A DNA stretch of 64,000 bases, taken from contig JAEWAB010000004.1 in the NCBI GenBank assembly GCA_023391875.1, forward strand, positions 248,001 through 312,000. The letters run 5' to 3'. The position numbers were made by a program, and so were the translations under genes. Of the stretch, positions 34,951 through 43,370 are shown piece by piece. The notes beneath the pieces were generated by a model. That model was not told the DNA's origin. It saw only the letters and a program-made list of their open reading frames with translations, and did not search any database. The DNA comes from Bacillota bacterium (lineage in GTDB: Bacteria > Bacillota > Clostridia > Oscillospirales > Ruminococcaceae). Position 1 is the first letter of the stretch. Each line of letters starts with the position of its first letter.

Positions 34951-34979
34951 ATTCTACTCCGCAAACAAATGGTTGTCAA
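34951..34979 (-). promoter_or_regulatory. Promoter of citrate synthase
   Basis: Consensus TTGACA (34974-34979), 17-bp spacer, TAGAAT (34951-34956). Confidence 0.8.
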
Positions 34980-35113
34980 CCTTACAAGAGCCTGTTTGCA
35001 TAATGTTCATTTTTCTCCTTCAAATCAGGCGCGTTCGCCCTACCACAGAGAACAGCAATAATGTCGCGGTATTGCCTAGCGCCTAACCATAAATGGAAAG
35101 GAATGAAAATAAA

Positions 35114-36265
35114 ATGAAAGAAAGTCTCGCGCTTGCGCTGCTGTTGCTGCTGGCGCTCATCCTCATCCCACTGCTGGCCATGGGTGGCGATATAGAGCTG
35201 CTAAACCCCTTTAAAACCGCAAGCGCCCCCGAGGACGACCAAGTAGGCACCTCCTCTGCCCCGGCAGACCCCGCGATGATAGACCCGAACGCCGATGCAC
35301 AGCAAAAGCTGGCCGAGCTTCTGGGCGGGCAAAGCTCTGCGCCCGGCAGCTCGGATACCGAAAGTACCGCCCCGCCGACCAGCGCTCAGGTAGTGGACGA
35401 GTTTAAGATACTCAACCTCACCACCGGCGAGGTGGAGACGGTTTCGCGCCGTGACTACATCATCGGCGCGGTGACGGCGGAGATGCCCGCCTCCTTCAGC
35501 GTCGAGGCCCTCAAGGCTCAGGCGGTCGCCGCCCACACCTACGCGCTGCGCAGAAGGCTCAACCAGCAGGTAGAGCAGGACGAGACCCTTAAGGGCGCCG
35601 ATTTCAGCGCCGACCCATCCAAACTGCTGGGGTATATGACCGAGGAAAGTGCACGCGAGCGCTTCGGCGAAACCTTTGACGTCTACTGGGGCAAGATCAC
35701 CGAGGCGTGCGACGAGGTACTGGAGAAGGTACTGGTGTACGACAGCCAGCCGATCGTGGCGGCGTACCACTCGATGTCCGCCGGCAAAACGGAGGACGCC
35801 ACAACCGTGTGGAAGGACGGTGCACCCTACCTTGTGCCGGTGGAGAGCTTCGGCGACACCCTCGCCAAGAACTACGAGGTGGAAACCGAGCTTGCGGCGG
35901 ACGAGGTGCAGCGGCTGCTCACCGAAAAGTATGTAGACATCAAGCTGCCCACCGACAAAACAAAGTGGTTTGCCGTGAAAGACCACACCGAGTCGGGTAC
36001 CGTCACCGAGCTGACGGCAGGGGACGTTACCATGACGGGGCAAGATGCCAGAGCGTTATTTACGCTGCGCTCGGCCAACTTTACGGTAAGCTACGCAAAC
36101 AAGGCCTTCACCTTTACCACCCTCGGCTACGGGCACGGCGTGGGGATGAGCCAGTACGGCGCCGACTACATGGCTCGGCAGGGCAGCACCTACGAGGAAA
36201 TCCTCGCGCACTACTACCCGGGCACCGCGCTGATGGACGAGGGCGAGCTTGCCGCAGCGGAATAG
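35114..36265 (+). CDS. spoIID: Stage II sporulation protein D (lytic transglycosylase)
   Basis: 383 aa from the third possible ATG at 35114, with GGAAAGGA upstream; an ATG at 35093 lacks a ribosome site. Membrane anchor at residues 3-24, a disordered Ser/Ala/Pro linker to about 105, then the SpoIID domain: DYIIGAVTAEMPASFSVEALKAQAVAAHTYALRR with the catalytic-type Glu, YHSMSAGKTEDA, and the final GYGHGVGMSQYGADYMA...HYYPGT. It cuts peptidoglycan during forespore engulfment with SpoIIP. Its presence shows an endospore former. Confidence 0.93.
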   Translation: MKESLALALLLLLALILIPLLAMGGDIELLNPFKTASAPEDDQVGTSSAPADPAMIDPNADAQQKLAELLGGQSSAPGSSDTESTAPPTSAQVVDEFKILNLTTGEVETVSRRDYIIGAVTAEMPASFSVEALKAQAVAAHTYALRRRLNQQVEQDETLKGADFSADPSKLLGYMTEESARERFGETFDVYWGKITEACDEVLEKVLVYDSQPIVAAYHSMSAGKTEDATTVWKDGAPYLVPVESFGDTLAKNYEVETELAADEVQRLLTEKYVDIKLPTDKTKWFAVKDHTESGTVTELTAGDVTMTGQDARALFTLRSANFTVSYANKAFTFTTLGYGHGVGMSQYGADYMARQGSTYEEILAHYYPGTALMDEGELAAAE

Positions 36266-36369
36266 TTCTAAGATGATTTGCTTACCGGTTGATTAATGGA
36301 TATAATAAGGATAGAGGCTATTGACTGTGTCCAAGCAACGGTTTTGTATGAACGTCATATAGGAGGTTA

Positions 36370-36506
36370 GGTTGAAAGAAAATCTTTCAACCCTCGAAAA
36401 ACTGCCTGTCAGGGCAAAGCCCTTCCTGCCGCTATGCGGCACCGGTACTTTTTAAATTTGGTTTTATGCCCTTTCTTTTGGGCGTAAGGCCCAAAAGAAA
36501 GGGCAT
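36370..36506. repeat. Chain of perfect hairpins, probable dispersed repeat
   Basis: Four near-adjacent perfect stems: GGTTGAAAG/CTTTCAACC (36370-36392), AGGGC/GCCCT (36411-36423), TGCCGC/GCGGCA (36427-36441), and an 18-bp stem with a 5-nt loop at 36466-36506 (starts ATGCCCTTTC, ends GAAAGGGCAT). The last arm runs into the start region of the zinc-ribbon gene. The pattern is that of a non-coding dispersed repeat rather than a terminator, since no T run follows. Confidence 0.55.
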
Positions 36507-36654
36507 GGATCTTAACATGAAATACTGTGAACAGTGTAAAAAGGAATACGACACCGACCAAAAGGAATGCCCGGTTTGCGGCGAAGAGCTGAAAGAGGGC
36601 TTGTCGGAGGAGGAAATCGCGATGATTGTGGCCTCGTCCACCTTACTGTTGTAG
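36505..36654 (+). CDS. Zinc-ribbon microprotein
   Basis: Either 49 aa from ATG 36505 or 45 aa from ATG 36517 (MKYCEQC). CEQC...CPVCG is a four-cysteine zinc ribbon (CxxC-x13-CxxC), followed by an acidic helix EELKEGLSEEEIAMIVASST. The only purine-rich ribosome site lies inside the right arm of the 18-bp hairpin, so translation could depend on its opening. Length and motif recall small zinc-ribbon proteins near housekeeping genes. Function unknown. Confidence 0.65.
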   Translation: MDLNMKYCEQCKKEYDTDQKECPVCGEELKEGLSEEEIAMIVASSTLLL

Positions 36655-36744
36655 AGGCAAATCCTTCGGTATCTATCAAGGCAAAGATTGGATTTTTCGA
36701 AAAAACGCGAACAAGCAGGTAAAATGTAAAAGAACAGAATACTA

Positions 36745-36772
36745 TTGCATTTTTGCTCGGTTGTGATACAAT
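36745..36772 (+). promoter_or_regulatory. Promoter of the ferredoxin gene
   Basis: TTGCAT (36745-36750), 16-bp spacer, TACAAT (36767-36772), start codon 29 nt later. Confidence 0.75.
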
Positions 36773-36800
36773 AAAACCATACTACAAGGAGGTGTTTTTT

Positions 36801-36974
36801 ATGGCTTATCATATTTCCGACGATTGCATCAGCTGCGGCGCTTGCGAAGCTGAATGCCCCGTTTCCGCCATCTCGGCCGGCGACACAAAGTTTGTAATTG
36901 ACGAGAGTGCTTGCATTGATTGTGGTGCTTGCGCAGGGGTTTGCCCCGTGAGTGCACCCGCTCCGAAGGAATAA
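36801..36974 (+). CDS. 2[4Fe-4S] ferredoxin
   Basis: 57 aa from ATG 36801 with AAGGAGG upstream. Two classical cluster motifs CISCGACEAECP and CIDCGACAGVCP. Clostridial-type low-potential electron carrier for hydrogenase, pyruvate:ferredoxin oxidoreductase and others. Monocistronic with strong promoter and terminator, as expected for a highly made protein. Confidence 0.97.
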   Translation: MAYHISDDCISCGACEAECPVSAISAGDTKFVIDESACIDCGACAGVCPVSAPAPKE

Positions 36975-36989
36975 TCTCAAAATTACATA

Positions 36990-37026
36990 TAAAGCGGATA
37001 CCGTTTAGGTATCCGCTTTATTTTTT
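36990..37026 (+). terminator. Terminator of the ferredoxin gene
   Basis: Perfect stem TAAAGCGGATACC / GGTATCCGCTTTA with loop GTTTA and six T. Confidence 0.94.
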
Positions 37027-37176
37027 GCATTTCCTCAACGTCCAAATTTCTCTTGGCAGATTACTGTGGCGGTGAGGTGTCTATGATATGGGGTGTAAAC
37101 ATTGGCCGTAAATTTCGGTAGCAGCGGCTAACTTATTGTCATGCTTTACAAAAATAGTATATGGTTTGAATTTAAA

Positions 37177-37205
37177 TTGACCGCCCAACAAAAACATGTT
37201 ACTAT
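37177..37205 (+). promoter_or_regulatory. Promoter of the TrmN6/rsmI operon
   Basis: TTGACC (37177-37182), 17-bp spacer, TACTAT (37200-37205). Confidence 0.72.
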
Positions 37206-37238
37206 AAAACATAAGTATAGTTAAGGGAGAAATAACCT

Positions 37239-38003
37239 TTGAGCGACCGCTTTAGCGCTGAACGTCTCAGCGACGAGATACAGGTATTTGTAAGCGACGA
37301 GCACAAATTCGGCACCGACGCGTTTCTGCTGGCGGGCTTTGCGAACCCGCGCCGCAAGGATATGGTGTGCGACCTTGGCACCGGCTGCGGCATCATCCCG
37401 TTTATCTGGTGCAAAAAGCATAAGCCCAAGACCATCTATGCGGTGGATATACAAGAGCAGGCCATCGAGCAGGCAACCGCCTCGGCCGAGCGCAGCGGCC
37501 TGCGGGGGGTGGTCATCCCCGTACTCGCGGACCTGAGGGATTTAAAGGATGCCCTGCCCCAAGGGGCGTTTGACCTTGTTACCTGCAACCCGCCCTACAA
37601 GGCGGCGGATACCGGCATTATCAGCGAAACGGCCAGCGATAAGATTGCGCGCCACGAGCTGATGTGCACTATCGGCGACGTGGTAAGCGCCGCGGCAAAG
37701 CTGCTGAAGTTCGGCGGCAGGCTCTGCCTCTGCCAGCGCCCCGAGCGGCTGTGCGACGTGCTGGAGGCCATGCGCCGCTATGGCATCGAGCCCAAACGGC
37801 TGCGTTTTGTGCAGCAGCGCCCCCATACGGCCCCGTGGCTGTTTCTGGTGGAGGGCAAAAAGGGCGCCAAGCCGTTTTTGCAGGTGGACGAGCCGTTTTA
37901 CATCGAGGGCGAGGGCGGTTTTTCCAAAGAGATGCTCGCCTATTACGGCAAGGAGCATAACCTGCCGATAAAAGAGCACCGGCAGGGCACCCAACAAGCG
38001 TAA
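37239..38003 (+). CDS. tRNA1(Val) A37 N6-methyltransferase family protein
   Basis: 254 aa with a TTG start (AAGGGAGA 8 nt upstream). SAM motif CDLGTGCGIIPF near residue 44 and the adenine-N6 catalytic NPPY (CNPPYKAAD) near 118. The YfiC/TrmN6 layout begins DEIQVFVSDEHKFGTDAFLLAGF. It lies 12 bp before rsmI, the usual Firmicutes arrangement. Confidence 0.9.
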   Translation: MSDRFSAERLSDEIQVFVSDEHKFGTDAFLLAGFANPRRKDMVCDLGTGCGIIPFIWCKKHKPKTIYAVDIQEQAIEQATASAERSGLRGVVIPVLADLRDLKDALPQGAFDLVTCNPPYKAADTGIISETASDKIARHELMCTIGDVVSAAAKLLKFGGRLCLCQRPERLCDVLEAMRRYGIEPKRLRFVQQRPHTAPWLFLVEGKKGAKPFLQVDEPFYIEGEGGFSKEMLAYYGKEHNLPIKEHRQGTQQA

Positions 38004-38015
38004 AAGGAGAACGCC

Positions 38016-38855
38016 ATGAAGCTGTTTGTGGTGGGTACGCCCATCGGCAACCTTTCGGATATATCGCCGCGTGCGCTGGAGACGCTGCGCACGGTGGACT
38101 TTATTGCGGCGGAGGATACGCGCGTCACATTAAAGCTATTAAACCATTTTGATATCAAAAAGCCCATGATCAGCTACTACGAGCACAACCTGCGCGAGCG
38201 CGGCGAGCTGATTGTAAACCGCATCTTGGCGGGCGAAAGCTGCGCTGTCGTGACCGATGCGGGCATGCCCTGCATCTCCGACCCCGGTGAGGACTTGGTG
38301 CGCCTCTGCGCCGAGCAAGGTATCCCGGTGGCAGTGGTGCCCGGCCCTTCGGCGGCGATATCGGCGCTTGCGGTGTCGGGGCTTGTCACCTCCCGCTTTT
38401 CGTTCGAGGGCTTTTTAAGCACCTCCAAAAAGGCAAGGTTTGAGCATTTGGAAGAGGTTAAAACCAACCCGCGCACATTGATCTTCTACGAGGCGCCGCA
38501 CAAGCTGCCCGCTACCCTAAACGATATGCTCGCCGCCTTCGGTGACCGCAAAATAGCCCTTGCGCGCGAGCTTACCAAGGTATATGAGGAGGTTCGGCGC
38601 ACCACCTTAAGCGAGGCCGCGGAGTATTACGCGCAAAACCCGCCGAGAGGCGAGTTTGTGCTCATCATCGAGGGCGCTGCAAAGCCTCCACAGACCGAGA
38701 CTACCCTTGAAGATGCCGTCGCCATGGCCCGGCAGCTCATGCAGGACGGCGTACCGCCCTCGGAGGCCGCCAAACGTGCGGCAAAGCAGACAGGCTTTAA
38801 ACGCAGCGAGATCTATACCTTGGCTATCGGACAAAAGGAGGAAGACACAGAATGA
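38016..38855 (+). CDS. rsmI: 16S rRNA (cytidine1402-2'-O)-methyltransferase
   Basis: 279 aa. KLFVVGTPIGNLSDISPRALETL, AAEDTRVTLKLLNHF, VTDAGMPCISDPGEDLV and VPGPSAAISALAVSG are exact RsmI landmarks of the tetrapyrrole-methylase fold. It 2'-O-methylates C1402 in the ribosomal P site. AAAGGAG precedes ATG. Confidence 0.97.
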   Translation: MKLFVVGTPIGNLSDISPRALETLRTVDFIAAEDTRVTLKLLNHFDIKKPMISYYEHNLRERGELIVNRILAGESCAVVTDAGMPCISDPGEDLVRLCAEQGIPVAVVPGPSAAISALAVSGLVTSRFSFEGFLSTSKKARFEHLEEVKTNPRTLIFYEAPHKLPATLNDMLAAFGDRKIALARELTKVYEEVRRTTLSEAAEYYAQNPPRGEFVLIIEGAAKPPQTETTLEDAVAMARQLMQDGVPPSEAAKRAAKQTGFKRSEIYTLAIGQKEEDTE

Positions 38856-39256
38856 TGATAGATAGAGGAATTGGCGGCTTCAGCATCTTTTTCGTGCTGA
38901 TGCTGATTATTGTATTTGCCGTGTTTGCTTTAGTGATCGGGCTTATTATCTACACGATTGTGAAGAATGCTAAGCAGAGTCGCTACAACCATGCGCAGCC
39001 GGTACTCTCCGTTTCGGCGAAGATCGTGTCCACCCGCACTGACGTGCACCACTCGACGAGCTCCGGTGATGCGGCTACGGGTATGTCGGGCAGCTCCAGT
39101 GCTTATACGCGTTATTACGCCACCTTTGAGGTGAAAAGCGGCGACCGCATGGAGTTTTTAATCCCCGATAACGTCATCGGTTATCTGGTGCAGGGGGATA
39201 TGGGGGAGCTTACCTTTCAGGGCACGGAATTTAAAAGCTTTGTCAGAGTACAATAA
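38852..39256 (+). CDS. DUF2500 family membrane protein
   Basis: 134 aa. One membrane helix at residues 10-38, then a small beta domain: VSAKIVSTRTDVHH, YYATFEVKSGDRMEFLIPDNVIGYLVQGDMGELTFQGTEF, typical for DUF2500. Start overlaps the rsmI stop (ATGATGA), either ATG possible. No known function. The 39257-39492 gap that follows shows no recognisable riboswitch. Confidence 0.85.
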   Translation: MMIDRGIGGFSIFFVLMLIIVFAVFALVIGLIIYTIVKNAKQSRYNHAQPVLSVSAKIVSTRTDVHHSTSSGDAATGMSGSSSAYTRYYATFEVKSGDRMEFLIPDNVIGYLVQGDMGELTFQGTEFKSFVRVQ

Positions 39257-39492
39257 CTTTTCATAGGATAAGTAAGGACCCCTGCGGCCAACAGCCATCA
39301 TCGATAATAAAAATGTGAGAGGACGGCAACAGGCATGAAGAACCTGAAGATTGAATTTCATATCCCCGGAAAATGCCGTTGGAGCACGGCCCCGCCTAAG
39401 GCTTTGTGCATTTGTCTTACATTTTTGAAATAAGGGTCTGCCTTTTGGGCTACCCCCCAGACGGTAAACCCGCGGAAAGGCTGATTAAAGGA

Positions 39493-40815
39493 ATGAAAAA
39501 ACCGTTTATCGATAAGCAAAGGCTCACCGAGATTACCGCAAAATACCCCACCCCGTTTCATCTCTACGACGAAAAAGGCATCCGCCAGACAGCGCGCGAC
39601 CTCTACCGCGCTTTTTCGTGGAACAAGGGCTTTAAAGAGTATTTTGCCGTGAAGGCCACGCCCAACCCCGCGATTTTAAAGATACTGCACGAGGAGGGCT
39701 GCGGGGTGGACTGCTCCTCGCTCACCGAGCTGATGCTCTCCGACGCCGTGGGCTTTCAGCGGGAGGAGATCATGTTTTCCTCCAATGTGACCCCGCGTGA
39801 GGATTATGTGCTCGCGAAGGAGCTTGGCGCCATCATCAACCTCGACGATATCACCCATATCGATTTTCTGGAGGAAGTGGCGGGCATCCCCGAGACCATC
39901 TGCTGCCGCTACAACCCCGGCGGGTCGTTTACCCTCAACAACGAGATTATGGACACCCCCGGCGAGGCCAAATACGGCTTTACGCGCGCGCAGCTTACCC
40001 AAGGTTTTCAGCGGCTAATGGCAAAGGGCGTTAAAACCTTTGGCCTGCATGCCTTTTTGGCCAGCAATACAACCGAGAACGACTACTACCCCGCGCTTGC
40101 GAAGATATTGTTCGAGACGGCGGTGGAGCTGCACCGCGAAACGGGCGCGCACATCGCGTTTATCAACCTTTCGGGCGGTGTGGGCATCGCCTACCGCCCA
40201 GGCCAGCCGCAGAACGATATCTTTGTCATCGGCGAGGGCGTGCGCAAGGCCTTTGAGGAGGTGCTGGTGCCCGCCGGAATGGGAGATGTGCGCATCTTCA
40301 CCGAGCTTGGCAGGTTTATGCTCGCACCGAACGGCGCGCTGGTGGCGACCGCCATCCATGAAAAGCACACCTACAAGGAGTATATCGGCTTGGATGCCTG
40401 CGCGGCAAACCTCATGCGCCCCGCCATGTACGGCGCTTACCACCACATCACCGTCATGGGCAAGGAGAACGAGCCCTGCGACCATAAATACGACGTGACG
40501 GGCGGCCTGTGCGAGAACAACGATAAGTTTGCTATCGACCGCATGCTGCCCAAGATCGAAAAGGGCGACCTGATCTACATCCATGATACAGGCGCCCACG
40601 GCTTCTCGATGGGTTACAACTACAACGGCAAGCTGCGCTCCGCCGAGGTGCTGCTCAAAGAAGACGGCACCACCGAGATCATCCGCCGCGCCGAAACCCC
40701 CGCCGACTACTTCGCCACCTTTGACTTTACGGGGATGTTCGACCACCTGCCCAAGAAAAAGAAAGAGTTTATCTTTGAAGAGCGGATACAGTCTACCCCC
40801 TATAAGTCGCGATAG
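39493..40815 (+). CDS. lysA: Diaminopimelate decarboxylase
   Basis: 440 aa from ATG 39493; the AAAGGA next to it is very close, so the start is tentative. PLP-dependent alanine-racemase fold: FAVKATPNPAILKILHEEGCGVDCSS with the PLP Lys near residue 50, the His of GLHAFLAS, and the partner-subunit Cys in YDVTGGLCENNDKF. It decarboxylates meso-diaminopimelate to lysine. The GGLCENND region and length favour LysA over arginine or carboxynorspermidine decarboxylases, although the sequence is a divergent branch. Confidence 0.82.
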   Translation: MKKPFIDKQRLTEITAKYPTPFHLYDEKGIRQTARDLYRAFSWNKGFKEYFAVKATPNPAILKILHEEGCGVDCSSLTELMLSDAVGFQREEIMFSSNVTPREDYVLAKELGAIINLDDITHIDFLEEVAGIPETICCRYNPGGSFTLNNEIMDTPGEAKYGFTRAQLTQGFQRLMAKGVKTFGLHAFLASNTTENDYYPALAKILFETAVELHRETGAHIAFINLSGGVGIAYRPGQPQNDIFVIGEGVRKAFEEVLVPAGMGDVRIFTELGRFMLAPNGALVATAIHEKHTYKEYIGLDACAANLMRPAMYGAYHHITVMGKENEPCDHKYDVTGGLCENNDKFAIDRMLPKIEKGDLIYIHDTGAHGFSMGYNYNGKLRSAEVLLKEDGTTEIIRRAETPADYFATFDFTGMFDHLPKKKKEFIFEERIQSTPYKSR

Positions 40816-40867
40816 CGATAAAATTTTGATTTTGGCATAAACTAAAGAAAAGCGAAAGGGGACTGCG

Positions 40868-41143
40868 ATGGGCAAGCGTTATGAATTCGAGGCGGAGATT
40901 AAGAAGGTGCCGGACATTGACGGCGCCTATGTGGAGATTCCCTTTGACGTCAAAAAGGAGTTTGGCAAGGGAAGGGTACCCGTAAATGCCACCTTCGACG
41001 GCGAGCCGTACGCGGGGAGCCTCGTGAGGATGCAAACACCCTGCCACATTCTCGGTCTTCGCAAGGATATACGCGCCAAAATCGGCAAGCAGCCCGGGGA
41101 TACGGTAAAGGTCACCCTAGAGGAGAGAATCCCCGAAAAATAA
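40868..41143 (+). CDS. DUF1905 domain protein
   Basis: 91 aa: YEFEAEIKKVPDIDGAYVEIPFDVKKEFGKGRVPVNATFDGEPYAGSL is the DUF1905 beta-barrel. AAAGGGG before ATG. Often fused to or near a YdeI/OmdA-like domain, which is missing here. Function unknown. Confidence 0.88.
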   Translation: MGKRYEFEAEIKKVPDIDGAYVEIPFDVKKEFGKGRVPVNATFDGEPYAGSLVRMQTPCHILGLRKDIRAKIGKQPGDTVKVTLEERIPEK

Positions 41144-41174
41144 TCCTATCTTTTTTAAAAACAAAATTTCACGA

Positions 41175-41212
41175 AACAAGGCCCGGTACACCGTCTGTAC
41201 TGGGCCTTGTTA
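41175..41212 (+). terminator. Terminator of the DUF1905 gene
   Basis: AACAAGGCCC(g)GTACA / TGTAC(t)GGGCCTTGTT stem with T-rich tail. Confidence 0.88.
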
Positions 41213-41371
41213 TATTCTTCGCGTCTTCTGCAAACACTATGGGGTAATATGATTTCTTCGGCAATGTCTAGCATTGTTGAAGGAGACAAATTAAACGGCT
41301 ATTCGGCAGCCAAAAGGCGCCTATACCGTTCGAATTTAATATAACACTTCAAATGTTGCGGAGGCGATGCC

Positions 41372-42091
41372 ATGAATTCGTTTTCTGAGATTTTTCCGGT
41401 TCTTTTAAGGGCTTTTATCTCTTTTTCGCTTTTACTGCTGCTTGCAAAGCTGATGGGCGCAAAACAGATTTCACAGATGACCTTCTTTGATTATGTGGTG
41501 GGTATCTCGATCGGCTCTATCGCCGCGGTACTTGCCATCGACGACGGCATACCGGTATTTTACCCTATATCGGCGATGTGTATCTATGCGCTGCTGGACC
41601 TTCTGCTATCTATTATCACCAGCAAATCGATTATGGCGCGGCGCTTTTTTACGGGCACCCCCACCCTCATCATCGACGACGGCAAGATCATTAAAGAGAA
41701 TATGAAGCGCATTCACTACGACATCAACGACATGCTCGCCCTCTGCCGCGCGAAGGGCTACTACAATGTGGCGGATATTCATTACGCCGTCCTTGAAACC
41801 AACGGCGAGCTGAGCATCCTACCCAAGGTCGCACACCGTCCGGTGACGCCGAACGACATGAACCTCACCCCCGCCGAGGAGGGGCTGGTGACCAATGTTG
41901 TCATCGACGGCAAGGTGATGCCGAATAACCTGCAGGGTATCGGCAAAAACGAGCGGTGGCTCAAAAACAAGCTGGAGGAGCAGGGCATTAAGAATATTGA
42001 AAGCATCCTGCTCGCCACCTGTGACAACACCAGTAGTATTTCGGTGTACTTGAAAAATGAAAAGCCCTCACATCACGGAGTATTCGAATAG
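41372..42091 (+). CDS. DUF421 (YetF-like) membrane protein
   Basis: 239 aa. Three N-terminal membrane helices (residues 8-30, 40-58, 62-82) and the signature LLLLLAKLMGAKQISQMTFFDYVVGISIGSIAA, then two cytosolic DUF421 repeats with FTGTPTLIIDDGKIIKENMKRIHYDINDM. The YetF group is linked to spore or envelope functions in Bacillus without known chemistry. Confidence 0.9.
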   Translation: MNSFSEIFPVLLRAFISFSLLLLLAKLMGAKQISQMTFFDYVVGISIGSIAAVLAIDDGIPVFYPISAMCIYALLDLLLSIITSKSIMARRFFTGTPTLIIDDGKIIKENMKRIHYDINDMLALCRAKGYYNVADIHYAVLETNGELSILPKVAHRPVTPNDMNLTPAEEGLVTNVVIDGKVMPNNLQGIGKNERWLKNKLEEQGIKNIESILLATCDNTSSISVYLKNEKPSHHGVFE

Positions 42092-42120
42092 ATTCTATTC
42101 TTAAACGCAGCGGTATTGCC

Positions 42121-42498
42121 TTAGCCGCGGTGGTTTTCACAGCTGCATGTGTGGCCCTCGCCGTGGTGCTCATGGCCGCAGTTCCCGCCCATGTCGCTTA
42201 ACGCACCTGCAAGATAGGCGTTTACCGCCTCCGCGATACTGCCTTCCACGCCCGAGATCAGCTCGATGCCGGCGGAGGCGAGCATCTTCTTGGCGCCATC
42301 GCCGATGCCGCCGCAAATCACGACATTCACACCCGCGCCCTTTAAAAACCCCGCCAGCGCGGCGTGGCCGCTTTCGCTTGCGTCAATCACCGACTTCTCC
42401 TTAACGGATCCATTCTCGGCGGTGAAAACAGTAAAGGCCTTGCTCTGGCCAAAATGCTGAAAAACCTGATTTCCTTCTGTTGTAACCGCGATTTTCAT
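42121..42498 (-). CDS. NifX/NifB-associated (dinitrogenase cofactor fold) protein
   Basis: 125 aa from ATG 42498. The Nitro_FeMo-Co domain fills residues 1-100 (KIAVTTEGNQVFQHFGQSKAF ... VICGGIGDGAKKMLASAGIELI). The tail HEHHGEGHTCSCENH is His/Cys-rich and may bind metal. In non-nitrogen-fixers such proteins bind iron-sulfur or molybdenum-iron species. It overlaps the preceding C_GCAxxG gene by 4 bp, third in an operon headed by a DUF134 regulator. Confidence 0.88.
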   Translation of the reverse strand: MKIAVTTEGNQVFQHFGQSKAFTVFTAENGSVKEKSVIDASESGHAALAGFLKGAGVNVVICGGIGDGAKKMLASAGIELISGVEGSIAEAVNAYLAGALSDMGGNCGHEHHGEGHTCSCENHRG

Positions 42499-42950
42499 TT
42501 CTCTTGTTCCTCCCAATATTCTTGTATAATTGCGGCGGCGCGTTTTACTAGCTCCGCACACGGCCGCTTTTTATAATAGCCTTGCGTTCGTTGTTCCGGA
42601 ACAGGGCTGTCCGGCCCGCTTTTTAGCCCCAGCAGCTCCCGGCAGACGATCGAGCCGTTTTCTTCTTTAAAACGCTGCGCGAGCGCTTGAATACGACTGT
42701 AATGCTCCGCCTTTGCCGCACTGTCTTTCGGGTCGCTGTACCCGTATCGAAGCCCGGCCACCATAAACATGCCGGACACCGCGCCGCACACCTCACGCAG
42801 CCGGCCCATACCGCCGCCGAAGGAGGAGGAAAGTCTCAGCGCCGTTTCACGGTCTATGCCAAGCTCCTCCGAAAAGGCTGCGACCACCGCTTGGCTGCAG
42901 TTGTAGCCCTGCCGAAACAGTTCTTCCGCTATCACCGATTTATCTTCCAT
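42495..42950 (-). CDS. C_GCAxxG_C_C family redox protein
   Basis: 151 aa from ATG 42950 (GGAG upstream). YNCSQAVVAAFSEELG, then FGGGMGRLREVCGAVSGMFM (the GCAxxG-like signature, here CGAVSG), and later single Cys at VCRELL and RPCAEL. The four spaced cysteines suggest a bound cofactor, and some relatives hold haem or iron-sulfur clusters. Lies between DUF134 and NifX-like genes. Confidence 0.85.
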   Translation of the reverse strand: MEDKSVIAEELFRQGYNCSQAVVAAFSEELGIDRETALRLSSSFGGGMGRLREVCGAVSGMFMVAGLRYGYSDPKDSAAKAEHYSRIQALAQRFKEENGSIVCRELLGLKSGPDSPVPEQRTQGYYKKRPCAELVKRAAAIIQEYWEEQEK

Positions 42951-42954
42951 ACCA

Positions 42955-43308
42955 TCACTCCGTAGTCTCCGTCGTTTTTTCAAACCGGCAGTGCCTGCAT
43001 CCCGCGCGGCAGCCGCATCGGTGTTGCGCGAGCTCGTAATTCCCGCCGCCGATTTCAATCGCCTTGCCGGTGCAGAGCGCCTCGGCAATCTTTTTTCGGG
43101 CGAGATACAGCGTTCGTTGAAAGGTTGCGCGCGACACGTTCATGCTTCTAGCCGCCTCGTCCTGCTCTAGCCCCTCCAAATCGCACAGCCGCACCGCCTC
43201 CAGCTCCTCCACCGTCAGCAGCACCGTTTCATGGCAGGGCTTACCGGGGGTAAACAAACGGTTTTCCGGCAATGAGCACACCCTACGGCATTTCACCCCT
43301 CTTGGCAT
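42955..43308 (-). CDS. DUF134 regulator with sigma70-region-4-like HTH
   Basis: 117 aa from ATG 43308 with a perfect GGAGGTG site. DUF134 start MPRGVKCRRVCSLPENRLFTPG, a helix-turn-helix resembling sigma region 4 (LTVEELEAVRLCDLEGLEQDEAARSMNVSRATFQRTLYLARKKIAEAL), and a C-terminal cysteine knot CGCRAGCRHC. The Cys cluster suggests it senses metal or redox state and controls its own operon through the palindromes at 43328-43370. Confidence 0.88.
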   Translation of the reverse strand: MPRGVKCRRVCSLPENRLFTPGKPCHETVLLTVEELEAVRLCDLEGLEQDEAARSMNVSRATFQRTLYLARKKIAEALCTGKAIEIGGGNYELAQHRCGCRAGCRHCRFEKTTETTE

Positions 43309-43327
43309 CTCGCACCTCCGAAAAATA

Positions 43328-43370
43328 ATGAGCATATGCACAAAACAAAGTATAATGTGCATATGCTCAT
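43328..43370. promoter_or_regulatory. Paired palindromic operator of the DUF134 operon
   Basis: Two perfect 15-bp inverted arms (43328-43342 and 43356-43370) separated by 13 bp. Each arm is itself a near-palindrome around GCATATGC, so this is two operator copies facing each other. The right copy fills the promoter spacer, the left one covers the start region. Confidence 0.8.

Noticed and set aside
39257..39492. Possible lysine riboswitch before lysA
   Set aside because: I looked for the lysine-box core and found none. A 32-codon frame at 39335-39433 and a few weak stems are all that is present.
41250..41275. Imperfect inverted repeat CTTCGGCAATG / CATTGTTGAAG upstream of the DUF421 gene
   Set aside because: Two mismatches and no promoter or T run beside it; too weak to call an operator or terminator.
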